Notes: generated from the letters alone by a model not told the origin. Positions 1 through 13,300 are shown, numbered from the stretch's first letter. The stretch is 64,000 bases of DNA from Pegoplata infirma (GCA_963921195.1 OY992537.1:175043021-175107020), one strand, 5' to 3'. Numbers and translations: made by a program.

Positions 1-475
1 GCCCAAAAAACGTAAAATTTCAAAATATCCGAAACTACTCATTTAAAAAATGTTTTCTATAATATTAAGAATGGTCCATCAGATTAGACATAGGCTTCGG
101 TTCATCTTCGTAAAATTTTTAAATTTACGAAACTTATTATGAGATTTCAAAAATGTTTTCACCAATATTTATAATTTTCTTTCAGGGTGAGTTAGGGTAG
201 GTTTCATTGGCCGCACCCATTTTAAAGATCACTTTAGGTAAAATTTTAAAATCTACCAAACTACTCATCTAATTTCAAAACATTCTGAAAAATGTCCTTT
301 TTGGAAAATCCTATTGTACTGGGTCAAAAACGTGCAAAGTAGTGAACTTTGAAACTTTTTCTTTCCTGAAAATTTTTTCATAGTAACTTGAAATGTTGGA
401 TCCTCTAGCCCAAAAAATCATTCTGGAAATTTAGATTTTAATAGGTATTCATTAAAGAATGAAACCTACATTTAT
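1..475. other. AT-rich noncoding stretch
   Basis: No open reading frame, repeat or RNA signal that I can support was seen. The text is AT-rich and looks like decayed noncoding DNA, possibly the body of the Helitron whose end lies at 848. Confidence 0.4.
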
Positions 476-592
476 CGAAATGAATTGGAATTCAGAACAA
501 AATGGAATAAAGTGGGGAACAAATGAATAGAAAAGGAAACGAAATGGAATAGAACGGGGAACGAAATGGAGTGAAACGGGGAATAAAATGGT
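476..592. repeat. Degenerate GGAAYRAAATGG-type minisatellite
   Basis: Imperfect copies of a purine-rich motif (variants of GGAACGAAATGGAATAG and GGGGAATAAAATGG) follow each other with no strict period. It is a simple decayed tandem repeat and may be internal to the Helitron-like element that ends at 848. Confidence 0.55.
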
Positions 593-809
593 TTCAATAA
601 TTACGATATAAGGGCTCGAAAATTTTCAAGAACATTATTTACCGAAACGAACATGTTTCCAAGCTTAACGGGCTGTTTATATTTTATTGTTTATTCTAAA
701 TAGTTTTTATGAAAGACTTCAACGATAAAAATTAACTTAAATAAAAATTATGTAGGGGAGAATTTTAGAAATGGAGACTCTTATCCTGATCCTTCTTTAA
801 TCAGGTATT

Positions 810-848
810 TAATATTACCGGGGGCGAAGTTCCGGGCGAGCCTGCTAG
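810..848 (+). mobile_element. Helitron-type 3' terminus
   Basis: A GC-rich patch in AT-rich DNA contains a short hairpin (CCGG at 818-821 pairing with CCGG at 832-835 around GGGCGAAGTT) and ends 13 bases later in CTAG followed by T. Hairpin plus CTAG|T is the classic 3' end of insect Helitrons, and the GGGCGAAG...CCGGGCGAGCC wording is typical of that family. The 5' TC end was not located and no Rep/helicase coding is present, so this is a non-autonomous or truncated copy. Confidence 0.5.
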
Positions 849-940
849 TTATTAATATATGTGTTGCTGTTATTTTACAATAACAACAGTACCTAACCAA
901 ACAATAGTGTTGGTAGGATAAGTCGTACTAAACTTTGTGT

Positions 941-1324
941 TAAATGTTGTTTTTTTATTTTTAGTACCAAAAGGTACATAAAAATAAAATGTATTTATTC
1001 GGCCTTTATATATGTATATATAGTTTTATTCTAGTTCGAGGCCCAAAAATATTTCTATATATGATATTGTCATAATAGATGATTCTCTAAAGTCTGCTGA
1101 AGATTCCTTAGTGGGGATGAAACTGATCAGTACAGACATACTATGAGATGAGTAACTTTTTTAAAGCAATAAATTAAAAATACTCTATTATGACAATATC
1201 ATATATAGAAATATTTTTGGGCCTCGAACTAGAATAAAACTATATATACATATATAAAGGCCGAATAAATACATTTTATTTTTATGTACCTTTTGGTACT
1301 AAAAATAAAAAAAAACAACATTTA
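941..1324. mobile_element. Foldback element with 140-bp arms
   Basis: Bases 941-1080 and 1184-1324 are inverted copies that differ almost only in the length of a T run, with a 103-bp loop between them. The arms include GGTACC-like and ATATATATAC segments. Transcripts would form a long, nearly perfect hairpin. No target duplication is evident. Confidence 0.8.
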
Positions 1325-1710
1325 AATTAATAAATAAAAATATATAATTAGTTTTTTAAAAGATAAATAAATGTAAGATTCAAAAATGATAAAGTTAATT
1401 TTGCTGTCATAACTTAAAACACCATTAATTTAGCAAAACCAATGGAGTCCCAGACGTTTGTTTCAATGAATTACAAATGGAATGATATATACCCCTATTC
1501 CGAAGACACCAATAAGGTTTAATAGATTTTTAGTTAAAAATTAGTGTTTGGTAATAATTTTCTATTTTGACAGGGTACTGCTAAATAAATTTTTGAAGCT
1601 ATGGCGAATCCTTCACTATAATAAAGAGCGTGGGCTCCAGTCCTCCCTTTAGTTATAAAATTAAAACCTAAAAACTCATTTATATAGCAATGCCAATGGA
1701 GTCCAGACCT

Positions 1711-2869
1711 GGGGGCTAATTCTCGCAGTCGATAGCGATCGAAATTCTACTCGAACGTGCAATTTTTTTTCTTTTGGGATGATATCACTCGTGATCGAGT
1801 TATGTTTATCGAAATTTCTAATGATGTCATTCGATATCGAGCGAGTGTTTATACGTTATCGTGCAGTATTTCATTCGATAGCAAATTAGCTTTCGATATT
1901 CCGTTTATTTCTGTATTTTATGATATTACTGTATTAAATTTTTGTATAAAATTACAAATAACATTTTTTAAGAGACAAATACAAAAAAAAAACGGAAAAT
2001 CTTATTCAACAATTTGAACTTTGTATTTAATGCTTTTGAAGTGTGTATTAAAGATGGGCGATGGTCACGTGATTTGCGTGAATCACGCGTGAGCGATTTT
2101 TATTTCAATCACGTGATTGTGAGTAAGCGTTAGTTGAAAAAAATCTGGCGTTAGTCACGAGTGAACAATTGTTTTTACTCACGTGATTAGTAAGTGAGCG
2201 TGATTAATACAAAAAATTTACGAGAGTGATTCGAGCGTAATGGACTGTGAGTCAAAATTTACTCATACGCCCATCTCTCTGTATGATACTTGCTTTTTTC
2301 ACTACTATAAGTTGGGTAAATTTCAACAAACTCCAATAAAATACTGCTATAAATTGGGTAAATTTCCAATAATTTAAAGTAAAAATACCCTATTTGTGTA
2401 AATTTACCCAATTTATAGTAGGAAACTGAATTCATTTTAATTAGAGTGTAATACAATTCAGCTTGACGGCAAAACATTTTTTTACAATTAAAAACTCAAT
2501 TACAATGTATTGCATTTAATATTATCTACCCGAATTTTCGACGTTAACACATAACCGTGAACTTTGTATGGCAGAACATTGATAAGTATGCCAACAATAA
2601 AGGCCTGTTATAATTCGAAATTATTAAAATAAAACTAAATATTTATAAATGCATAGTTTAGGCTGAGCGACAAAAACTTGTTTTACATTAAAAATAAAAA
2701 CAAATCATACGTTTATTACATGCCTAAAACTATGCTATAAAAAATACAAAAACACTGAAACATAAAATCGAATCGAAAAGTAACGAGTCCCATCATCCGC
2801 AAATTTCGAACTATCGATATTTAACTCGAAACAAAATAATTTCGATCACGACTGCGAGAATTAGCCCCC
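1711..2869. mobile_element. DNA transposon, TIR GGGGGCTAATTCTCGCAGTC
   Basis: The left end GGGGGCTAATTCTCGCAGTC at 1711 is repeated in inverted orientation at the right end (2869), followed by a shared GATCGAAATT block. The element is about 1.16 kb and has no credible coding. It interrupts the second copy of the exon-like duplication, which fixes its boundaries. No clear target duplication. A smaller MITE (2049-2278) lies inside it. Confidence 0.7.
2049..2278. mobile_element. hAT-type MITE, AGATGGGCG ends
   Basis: Ends AGATGGGCG and CGCCCATCT are inverted and flanked by imperfect 8-bp duplications (GTGTATTA and CTGTATGA, 6 of 8 matching). An AGAGATGGGC start is common in hAT MITEs; another copy of the motif lies at 10924. 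The body holds three palindromic TCACGTGA octamers at 2063, 2109 and 2179. Confidence 0.6.
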
Positions 2870-3116
2870 TGTTTTGATGAGTTACAAATGGAATGACAAA
2901 AAGTAAGTGTTCCTCCTAACCAAAAGACCAATGGGGTTTACTAGTTTTTTAAATTAAAAATTTATGTTTTGTAATAATTTTCTATTTTAACAGGATGCTT
3001 TTAAATAAATTCGTGAAGCTATAGCGGATCCTTCACTTCAAGAAAAAGCGTAGGCAGCAGTCACTGGAGAAAATTGTACATAAAGGGTCAGTTGGTCGGT
3101 GGTAAATAAAATCCTA

Positions 3117-5170
3117 CACTCAACCAAAAATCATTGTATTCCCAAAGAAAATCGCTGTAAATTCAACAGAAATCATTGTTGATTTTGACCCTACAAATAT
3201 TTATGTTGATTTCAATAAAAATTGTTGTCAGTTTTTGTAAAAGTTGATCAACTCGTTTTTTTGTAAATCAACTCGTATTTTTTGTAAACTCAACTCATAT
3301 TTTTGTTGATATAAGAAATTTTATTAATAAAAAAAAGCTTGTTGTTATTTGTAAATATTCTTTTATTAGGCATAAATAACAATATTATTATCGTCGGCTT
3401 TTTAAGCTGCAATATTTGATGATTTTCACAAAGATTTTCACACACACTTCGTTTATTCATGTTATGCACTCATAAGCCATTCTCCAGTTTTCTGATGATA
3501 CCAAACAAAATCCTTAAAAAAAAAACAAAAAAGTTTAAATATACACTCAACCAAAAATCATTGTATTCCCAAAGAAAATCGCTGTAAATTCAACAGAAAT
3601 CATTGTTGATTTTGACCCTACAAATATTAATGTTGATTTCAATAAAAATTATTGTCAGTTTTTGTAAATGTTGATCAACTCGTTTTTTTGTAAATCAACT
3701 CTTATTTTTTGTAAATTCAACTCATATATTTGTTAATATAAGAAATTTTATTAATAAAAAAACTTGTTGTTATTTGTTAATATTCTTTTATTAGGCATAA
3801 ATAACAATATTTTTGTATTATCGTCGGCTTTTTAAGCTGCAATATTTGAAGATTTTCACACACACTTCGTTTATTCATGTTATGCACTCATAAGCCATTC
3901 TCCAGTTTTCTGATGATACCAAACAAAATCCTTAAAAAAACAAAAAAGTTTTAATATAGTATGAATACATAAAGTAATCAATGTATTTTTTTACTTACCA
4001 AATATTTACAATTCAGATCCTATTTTTTTTTATTTATTTTTATAATATTAAATATTTTTATAAAAATACAAACACATAAAATAATTTTATAAGAGATAAA
4101 CACGATTCACATTGCTACCAACTCACTCGTCACTCGTTAATAATAAAAAAAAAACTGAACGAACAGGGTTGTTTTTTCTATTTTGATTTATCTATTGAAT
4201 TCTGTATAAGCGTTGTAAAAAGTTGATTCAACTTTACTGATTATTCAACGATATCAACATTAATTATTGTTGAACACGGCATTATTCTGTAAAACATGAT
4301 CTACAATGGGTTTACTAATTTTTCTACTAAGATATTTCTATGAGTGTAGTATGAATACATAAAGTAATCAGTGTATTTTTTAACTTACCAAATATTTACA
4401 AATCAGATCCTATTTTTATTTATTTTTATAATATTAAATATTTTTATAAAAAACAAACACATAAAATAATTTTATAAGAGATAAACACGATTCACATTGC
4501 TACCAACTCACTCGTCACTCGTTAATAATAAAAAAAAAATGAACGAACAGGGTTGTTTTTTCTATTTTGATTTATCTATTGAATTCTGTATAAGCGTTGT
4601 AAATAGTTGATTCAGCTTTACTGATTATTCAACGATATCAACATTAATTTTTGTTGAATACGGCATTATTCTGTAAAACTTGACAATGGGTTTACTAATT
4701 TTTCTACTAAGATATTTCTATGAGTGTAATGACACCTAATCAAAAACCTTAAAAAAAAAAACAAAAAAAATTATAATATAGTATGAATACATAAAGTAAC
4801 CAATGTATTTTATTACTTACCAAATATTTACAGGTCAGAATCTAATCATCAGATCCTATTTTTATTTATTTTTATAATATTAAATATTTTTATAAGAAAC
4901 AAACACATAAAATAATTTTATAAGAGACAAACAAATTTCACATTGCAATGCATTGCTACCAACTTGATAATACAAAATTGAACGAACAGGGTTGTTTTTT
5001 CTTTTTTGGTTTTATCTATTGAATTCTGTATAAGCGTTGTAAATAGTTGATTCAAATTTACTAATTATTCAACGATATCAAAATTAATTTTTGTTGAATA
5101 CGGCAATATTCTGTAAAACTTGATCTACAATGGGTTTACTAATTTTTCTACTAAGATATTTCTATGAGTG
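3117..5170. mobile_element. Tandemly rearranged TIR element (A-A-B-B-B)
   Basis: A CACTCAACC left part A (about 427 bp) occurs at 3117 and 3544. A right part B (about 390 bp, ending TATGAGTG) occurs at about 3957, 4348 and 4780. One complete A+B copy would be about 0.8 kb, so the block is a partial tandem amplification of one element. Inverted ends CACTCA...TGAGTG sit between TA dinucleotides, as in Tc1/mariner-like elements. No open frame. Confidence 0.75.
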
Positions 5171-5890
5171 TACACAACATTTATTATATTAATATGTATT
5201 ATTCTGTGAAAATTTTAAATTCAACAAATATACAAATTTTTACAAAAATTTTATAGAAAATTTATTTTAGCATAAATGTGGTAATTTTTAGCATTATTTT
5301 TAGTCACCTTTTCTAATAATTTTGGTATATTTCACCACATTTCTTTTGGTATATTTTACCAAGTTTTTGCTTAAATAACATTAGCATTTTCTTCAAAATT
5401 TTTTACATAAGTGTTTTGGCGAAATTACGAAAACTACTTCGTCGGTTGTAGTTTTAGCATATTTTTGGTAAAATTATGCCAGATTTTTGCTCACTCCGAC
5501 ACAGATTTTTTTTGCGTGTAGCGTAATTTTTCGTTTTTACAATGTGAGGTGCCTAAATCAAACGGACGTAAAAATTTCAAATTTGATGTGTTTGTTTTTG
5601 GTTTTTTACGTCTTTGATTCTGGTCACAGACCATATAGACATGCAACACGAGTGCTTATTTTGGTACTTTCAATATGGACGCATACAAAATACTACTAAA
5701 TTTACTTCTCTGACTAGAATACGTGTTCCTGTACGTGTGAGCTTTTACATCTGTATTTTCGTTGTTTGTTTATGTTTTGTATAAAACGTCAAAAGTTACA
5801 TGCGCGTGCTGCCACTAATACATACACATGCGAGAAACTCTTTCGTTTCACCCCTATGATTCTGGTTCGACCTTAAAAAAAAGAAATTAT
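5171..5890. other. Intergenic DNA upstream of HEATR1
   Basis: Contains several TGGTATATTTTACCA-like short palindromes at 5320-5375 and a dispersed repeat at about 5547-5625 (ACGTAAAAATTTCAAATTTG) that recurs at 39530-39560. No gene was seen. Confidence 0.4.
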
Positions 5891-6044
5891 AATTTTTTGT
5901 TTGCTGGGTTATCAAACTTATCACAACATTTTTTCATCAATCTGGCAGCTTATGAACTCGCTGAAAAAAGTAACTAGATTTGCAGTACGTTCAGTGTTGG
6001 GAAACTCGTTGAAAATAATATCGAGTATTTCTGGTATGTTCAGT

Positions 6045-6194
6045 GTATGTGCCCTTTTCCTACCACGTTTTATTTGACGTTTGACTATTGAGAACAAAAT
6101 AACATTGTGAACTGAGTAAAATAATAAAATCTTGAAAAAATAAGAAAAAAATAAGAATTTTTTAATTAAATCAATTATCAACTGTTCTACAACA
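6045..6194 (+). promoter_or_regulatory. Putative HEATR1 core promoter and 5' UTR
   Basis: Bases 6052-6059 (CCCTTTTC) fit the fly polypyrimidine TCT initiator YYCTTTYY, which drives many translation-machinery genes; the start would be C6054, giving a 5' UTR of about 140 bases. The start codon context is CAACAATG, close to the fly consensus. No TATA box is obvious. The initiator match is short and could be chance. Confidence 0.3.
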
Positions 6195-7360
6195 ATGCCC
6201 ACAACATTATTTGAACAATTGCAACGCTTAAAAGCTCCACATACTGGAGCTATTGCGGATGCAAAACGTAAAGCCTCCATACTATTTGACCGCAAAGAAG
6301 CCGCCACAAAAGACAGGCGGACTATTTATGATTTGGGCATAAATGGATTACAGGAATTAATAGTGCTAAATCCAAAGTTTCAACAATTCGAAGAAACATT
6401 ATTCGATGAGAATACGTTGCATTTGGAAAGAGCCGTCGAGGGAAAAGAGGTCAATGAGTTGTTGAATAAGAACATTAAAAAGTTTTTACAACACCTAAGT
6501 CCGTATTTCTTGCTTAGACCTGCTCACATGTGCTTGGAATGGTTAATAAGACGTTTTCAAGTACATGATTATAATCGAAATGAATTGATGGCATTGGTAC
6601 TGCCATATCATGAAACAAATGCTTTTGTTAAGGTGATTCAAACTTTTAGACTCACGCCGGCTGACAAACATTGGTTTTGGTTGAAATCTTTGCAAAGGCC
6701 TGGCAAACCTCTGGCTAAATCGGTTATACTGAATAGAGCTGCCACAGACAGGGGCTTTTTTGGCTTTGTTTGTAACACCACATTGGCGGCCATAAAGGAA
6801 TTGGGTCCTAATGCTCATCTACTACAAACACAAATGAATTTCTATGGTTCGGTAGTTGTGGGAGCTTTAGAAGTAGCTAGATCTATACAAGAATGGCATA
6901 TTGCTACCATATTGCCTTCTCTTTTGAAGGGTTTTAATTCTGGATCTATAGATTTTGTTTCGGCTGCTTATATTATAGCTGCTCGTTTGGTGGCTCGTAC
7001 CCAATTAACATCCAAACTATGTAATGCTTTTATCACCAAGGTATCTGCGGTATCATTTGAACGTCTGAAACGTACTGCCATATTGCTACTTATATGGATC
7101 TTTGATAGCCAACAGGCTGCAAAACCTAAATTTACCGAAGAAACTTTATTACGTCTGATACAAGAAAAATGGCTAGTGTCAATATTATCCTCCTTGGCCC
7201 AAGAAAATGTAGATATACATGCTCTTGTTGTACCCTTAATGATTGATTCGATACAAGCTTTACAAAATCAACATGTACAAAGTAATATTTTCAAAACCTT
7301 TCTGGAAAACCTTTTAACGGGTATAGAGTTTCCGCTATTGACAGCTCAGAAAATTATCAG
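6195..7360 (+). CDS. l(2)k09022: HEATR1 exon 1
   Basis: Codes residues 1-388 and two bases of codon 389. It holds the most conserved N-terminal UTP10 block (residues about 20-150) and the following U3 snoRNP10-type helical region. The donor is ATCAG|GTTCTT; reading on would hit a stop at 7368, which supports splicing here. The 68-bp intron (7361-7428) is typical for flies. Confidence 0.93.
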
Positions 7361-10300
7361 GTTCTTATAAAATATATACATATTTTAATTAATATATAAT
7401 TTTAACGGATTTTTTTTATATTGTTTAGCACATTTTTGGATTGTTATATGCCTGGTGTTGAAGGAACAGCTGCTGCTGCTGCTTCACCTGCAAAGTCATC
7501 CTTTAATGATGGTGATGTTATTGAATTAGATTCTGATGATGATGATGAGAATATGTCTTCACAAAATAATAGCAACTTTCAATCTTGGTATTCGGAGTAT
7601 TTACATAAATTAGAACGTCAATATCCTTCAGCTTTTGATATGACCATTAAGGAATCTTTATCAAATTCAAAAACAGATTCATTAAATCGTAGTAAAGCTA
7701 TCAAAATGGCCTTGGGTAAGTTTATTTTAAAATGATTGTAATATTTGGCATTTTTTGAATGTTAAATTTTCTAAAACAAGATACACCATTTCCAATTGAA
7801 TTTTAAAATTTTCCAAATGTATTTTAAAATTGTCCAAATATATTTTAAAATTATCCAAACGTATTTTAAAATTGTCCAGATATATTTTAAAATTGTCCAA
7901 ATGAATTTTAAAATTGACCAAATGTTTTTTTAAAATTGTCTAAATGTATTTTAAAATTGTCCAAATGTATTTTAAAATTTTCCAAATGTATTTTGAAATT
8001 TTCAAAATGTATTTATTTCTCAATTCAATGGGAAATAAGGCCGTATGGCTTTATTACCAACACGATTGAGCAATAAAGTCATATTGATTTTGCAACCAAA
8101 GTGGAAATAAAGCCATATCAGTTGAAAATGTGGAAATATATTTCCCCGTAAATCCTGCTACCCAAAAATAAAAATTATTTAGCGAAGCCGCTAAATTAAT
8201 TTATGGAGTTTGTAATCCCTAAGCCCGGCCGAAGGCCGGCTACGCAGAAAATCTTTTTTTGTTTAACTATTTTAGGGATTACAAACTCCATTCCTTAGAC
8301 GCTGTGGACAGGATTCCCACCCTCTCCGCAAAATATTTTGTTTGTTAGCGGGGTTTTTAATTTAAAGATTATTTAACAAAAACAAGTTTACTGTGTAGCC
8401 GGCCTTCGGCCGGGCTTAGGGATTACAAACTCCATGCATTAAACCCACCCTCTCCGCAAAGTAAAGTTTTCTAGGGTAGCAGGCCTTTGCGCTATCAAAT
8501 TTGTTATGCCACAAAAAGGCCTGATAACCAAAATAGCTTTGGATTGCAGAGAGGGTGGGTTTAATGCATGGAGTATGTAATCCCTAAGCCCGGCCAAAGG
8601 CCGGCTACGCAGAAAACCTTTATTCAAAAAAAAAAAAAACAAATCATAAAAGTCGTAATTTCGACATTTCGTCCAAAAAAATATTTTGGATTTTTTGACA
8701 ATTTGGTTTTGGGAGAAATGACATTTTTAGACCTATCATTTTGGGCTATATGTCGCAGCTTGAGCGATATGACATTTACGGTTTTGGGCGATAAGACCTT
8801 GGGCGCTATGTCCGTACGCCATTTCAAACTCCATAAATTAATTTAGCGGCTTCGCTAAATAATTTTTTTTGGGTAGCGGGATTTACGTGGAAATCTATTC
8901 CCACACTCTCCGCAAAATAATGATGAACATTTTTAAGAAATATTCAAATGAGTAACAAAGCCATATCCCAGCAAAAACATGGTAATGAGTTGTGAAAAGT
9001 AATCATTACCAAGTACATTATTTATAATGAGTACACATTACCATTAGCATTATTTTAAGCCTAAAAGTAGCTACTTTTCAGTAATATGCTATAAAAGTAC
9101 TTTCAAGTAATGATATCTCCTTGCACTCGCATTTTTTAAACTTTACAATTCAATTAACTTAAAAAGTACTTAAAAGCTTAATAAAAATTAATCAATTTTT
9201 AATTTTTAGTAAAAACAAGTTAAATTTTAAATGTTTTAATTAACTAATTATTTTACTTCTTATTGGTAATGGGTTTTTACTCCTTATTAGTAATCCGAGG
9301 CGGTAACTACTTATTTATCTACATACTCTTCACTAGTTATTTTTGTCTCACGCCCTTGTTAAAATAATTAGTGTTTCATTCAATAAGTAACTACTGATTA
9401 ACATCTGTTTCGGATTACAAAACCCATTACTAGTAATGCCAATTTTTGCTGGGATATGGCTTTATTTCCAACAGTGGTTGGTAATAACGCCAAATGGCCT
9501 TATTACTCAACTCTTTGGGAAATAATGCCATATGGCCTTATTGCCTATGGCTTTATTTCACCCCCCCTAGTATAGTTTAGTTTTTTTGAGATTTTTATTT
9601 AATCCGCGATGTGGGTGCCCAAGGATTTTTTTTGTGGTTCAAAAATTATTAGCAAAACCGTGAATTTCAAATTGGTTTCACCTTTAGTTGACGTGTTGAA
9701 AAACGACAGAAAATTATTTTACAAAGTATTTTTGTCACTCACAAATATTTTTACAATTAAGCAAAAAAAACTTACTCTTGAAAAAAATTTTACACTCAAA
9801 ATTTTTTTTTTTTGCAAAAATGACTAAAAAAAGTTTTTTACTCAAAATAACATTTTTCTAATCAAAATTTTTAATTTTTTTTAAGTTAGAAAACTAACTA
9901 TCACTTTAAAAGGGCACCGTGGATATTCATGGATTCGGCTAACAAGGGAAGTCTCCAGTAGCGCTTTAACCCTTAGGGCACACTGGGCACGTGCCAGAGT
10001 AAGTAAATGGTGATTTTGATTTTATCAATCTCATTGAGAAAACAATTTTTTGTTTGTTTTCATTTTCTTTGCTCTGAAATGATTGTGTTTCTTCTTTGCT
10101 CGTTTTGTGTTTTTTCGAAAAATGAATTGCACAGCAAAGCTCAATATCGTGATAATTCAAATGGTGTTCGGTTTTCTTTGAACAGAAAACGAGATGAGCT
10201 GAAATTGAAAATGAAAAATAAAATGAGCTGATAGATGAAACGAGATTGATATGAATTGAGCTATCAATGAGATCTCGCGAGATCTCATATCAAACAAAAT

Positions 10301-13300
10301 CATATTTTTTTGTTTTTTTTTTTTGTTTGCAAGCATAAATGGAAATGTGGTTGTTTATTGCTTATGATGTGTAGGGATATAAAAAAAACAAAAGGCAAGT
10401 AAATTCTAATAATGAATTAGAATTTTTACAGAATTATTTATTAAAAATAAATGCCGTTTAATGTTGAATTGTTTCTAACCATTTTTTGGGGTTTTTTTGT
10501 ACGTAATACGTAATAAGACAATAGTGGTGTGTTTGGTTAACTGTACATTCAAATTTCCGACGAATTTACTACCCAGCAAAACTTTGGTAATGGGTAGTGA
10601 TTATATAACACATTACCAGGTAATGTATATACCTTATTTGTAGCATTATTTTAGGATGTCTTACCAAACATTTGTTCCACAACGTATTATTTTAAAGTGA
10701 AAAATAATGCATTACTAATAATTTGCTACGTAATGCATGATTATTGAAAAAAATGTATTTCGTATTTATTATTTCTAAACATTAAATCATGGATGACTTA
10801 TATTTGGTTACATTATGTATTATTTGAAAGTTTGAAATAATGCATTATTTATAATTGGATGCATAATGCATTACAATAACATAAAAAATAATTATTTTAT
10901 AAAAAAATGCATAAGTTTAAACTAGAGATGGGCTCACGACAAGAAATTTCTAACGACACACACTCACGAGCATATTTTATCTACTTACACTCACTTACAA
11001 TCACGTTAGTAAATTTAATACAAAATTACTTTTTCACTACTCGTAACACCTTATATATTACGTTCTGGTATGCTATATTATATACCTTACTCGTAACCTA
11101 TAAAATATCATATATTTTACACCTTACTCGTATTCTTCGTTATAAATTTATGACTTATTTTATACCTTACTGGTATTCTTTGTGATAATGTGGATGCATT
11201 ACTTTGAGTCTCATCGCCTGTTAAAATCATCAATGCTGCAATGTATAAAATAAGAGATCCTATACCTTATTTTATACCTTATTTGGTAATCTAAGTTTTG
11301 CTGGGTACTGCTTTTATGTAAGTTTAAGAAGTAAATACACCAATACCCCGGTTTGCGTCGCTTCGGTTTGCGTCGTTTCGAAGTTGCGTCGTTTTCAAAT
11401 TTCTGTGATTTCGAAGTTGCGTCGTTTTGGTTTCAGTTTGCGTCGCATGGCTTCGAAGTTGCGTCGCCAGTGCTTCGATTTGCGTCGTTGATATAAAAAT
11501 GTGTGTACAAAGCTAAAACAAAAAAAGGGGATTTCCCGTTTATATTTCAGTTTGCGTAGCATGACTTCGAAGTTGCGTCGTTAGTGCTTCGATTTGCGTC
11601 GTTAATATGAAAATGTTTATACAATGCTTGCTTTTATACTTGCTTTCATACTATGAATTTTTTTATTTTTATTTTTATCTTAATATTTTTATGTTTTTGT
11701 TACCCCGGCTAAAAATGTTGTATATTATCATATATGATATCATATATGAGACCATATACAGTAACATATATAGTATCATATATGGTCTCATATATGAACA
11801 TATTCCAAAATTGGCGCTTATATAAGACACGATCATATATGATCCAATATATGTGATCATATATTGGGTCATATATTGGGTCATATATTGTGTCATATAT
11901 TGGATCATATATTGGATCATATATGATCTTATTTTCAATTTGTTTTACATTCTTTTTCTTATTTTTTAATTATTTTTTCATCTTAAACTATATGCAATAG
12001 ATTATTATGTATACATTCACCAGAATTGCAAACGGTGTACATAAGTATAATTAAAAATAAAAAATATTTTTTTTTATTCATTATGGTGTTTTTCATATAT
12101 TTCAATGAAAACCTTTAGTTTGATAATTTTGATTTTTTACTTAATCCGTTTGCATTTTTGGTGACCATATTAAAATACATATATAATTTAACTTATATTT
12201 AAACACATTTGATAGTAAAAAAATTTAACATAAAGATTTAAAGGATTTATCAAGAAGAGAGCAAAGGGCTTAGTAAAGGAAGGATGATTTCCTTGTTGTT
12301 TTCTTGTTTTATTGTTAATTCTGATTTTCTTCAGACTTAGCGTTTTTGTTATGCTATAAACCTCATTTTAGCATATTTACAGTCAAAATCTATAAAAAAA
12401 AAGATATAAAATATTAATATATAAGGTATTTCTAGACATTTTATTTTTTTTAAATGGCATGTCACAGACTTAATTCCGTTTGGAATTGTAATAAGTGGTT
12501 TACTCGTAAAACGCAAAACGATTATTTTTTTTTCGGAATGAAATCACTTTCAAAAATCAAAGTGGGATTGAATTGCATAGGAGTGGATTTTATTCCGAAA
12601 AAATATTTTGTTTTACGTTTTAAGAGGAAAACTTTCAAACCACTTCGGAACGGAATTGACTCTGTGACAGACCCTTAAGTATTACCAACAATAGCATTTG
12701 GTGCTGATGGGTTTTAATGATAACACTGATATCATTTAAAGAAACAACCATGTGCCTTTAAATATTGACTTCTTAGATACATACATCTTAATAGAGTTTA
12801 TTTTGTAAAGACCATGGGATGCTTAAGGCCATCGAATACATTTTACGGAATTTCAACTGAAAAAATATTAAAAATAATTCCACATTTCTTTTTTTATTCC
12901 AGCAAAAAATAACTTGCTACTACTAAAAACATTTTTTACTCATAATAAGCAAATGAGTACTTAAAACTTTTATTAAAAGCAATATATTTAGTAGTATGTA
13001 TATTAACTTACTGGGTTATGTTTGTTAGGATATTTGAATGAGAGGGATAAATAAACTATTAATACTTACATCATGCCGACAATATTTTCCATGTAGGTAC
13101 GGTGACAGTCTTCTTGTGATTGTTAGTAAAAACGTTGTCCTTCCGAAATCGTAACTTAACATCAAAACTGATTATTCGTTCTTTTCATTTCCGACAGTAA
13201 GGGATGTCAAAAGTTTGTAGTGTTGAAATCGTAGTGATAACGTTATGGTGGTGCATATGATTTTTCCCCCAAGTTGAGTGAGCTGAACGTTGCTGTAACT

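Larger units (their letters stand above)
1438..3062 (+). pseudogene. Duplicated decayed exon-like segment
   Basis: Two related copies, about 1438-1672 and 1690-1710 plus 2872-3062, share the text around 'acaaatggaatga', a polypyrimidine stretch ending in CAG, and then an exon-like stretch. In one frame after the CAG both read LLNKF-K-, then RILH and a basic tail; copy 2 has a stop where copy 1 has W. Copy 2 also has a GTAAGT-like donor after the first part. It looks like an old, duplicated small gene or transposon exon; I do not recognise the protein. Copy 2 is split by the element at 1711-2869. Confidence 0.3.

Noticed and set aside
2812..2819. DRE promoter element TATCGATA (also 54121)
   Set aside because: Both lie inside transposon DNA far from any gene start.
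5921..6307. 128-codon minus-strand frame
   Set aside because: It overlaps the HEATR1 start codon region on the other strand and has no family pattern.
7727..7921. Short protein with NFKIYLD repeats
   Set aside because: It is only the translation of a 21-bp minisatellite.
11675..11938. Frames with repeated YMIQYM (also at 19678, 22193, 25386)
   Set aside because: They are translations of the CATATATGAT subterminal arrays of transposons.
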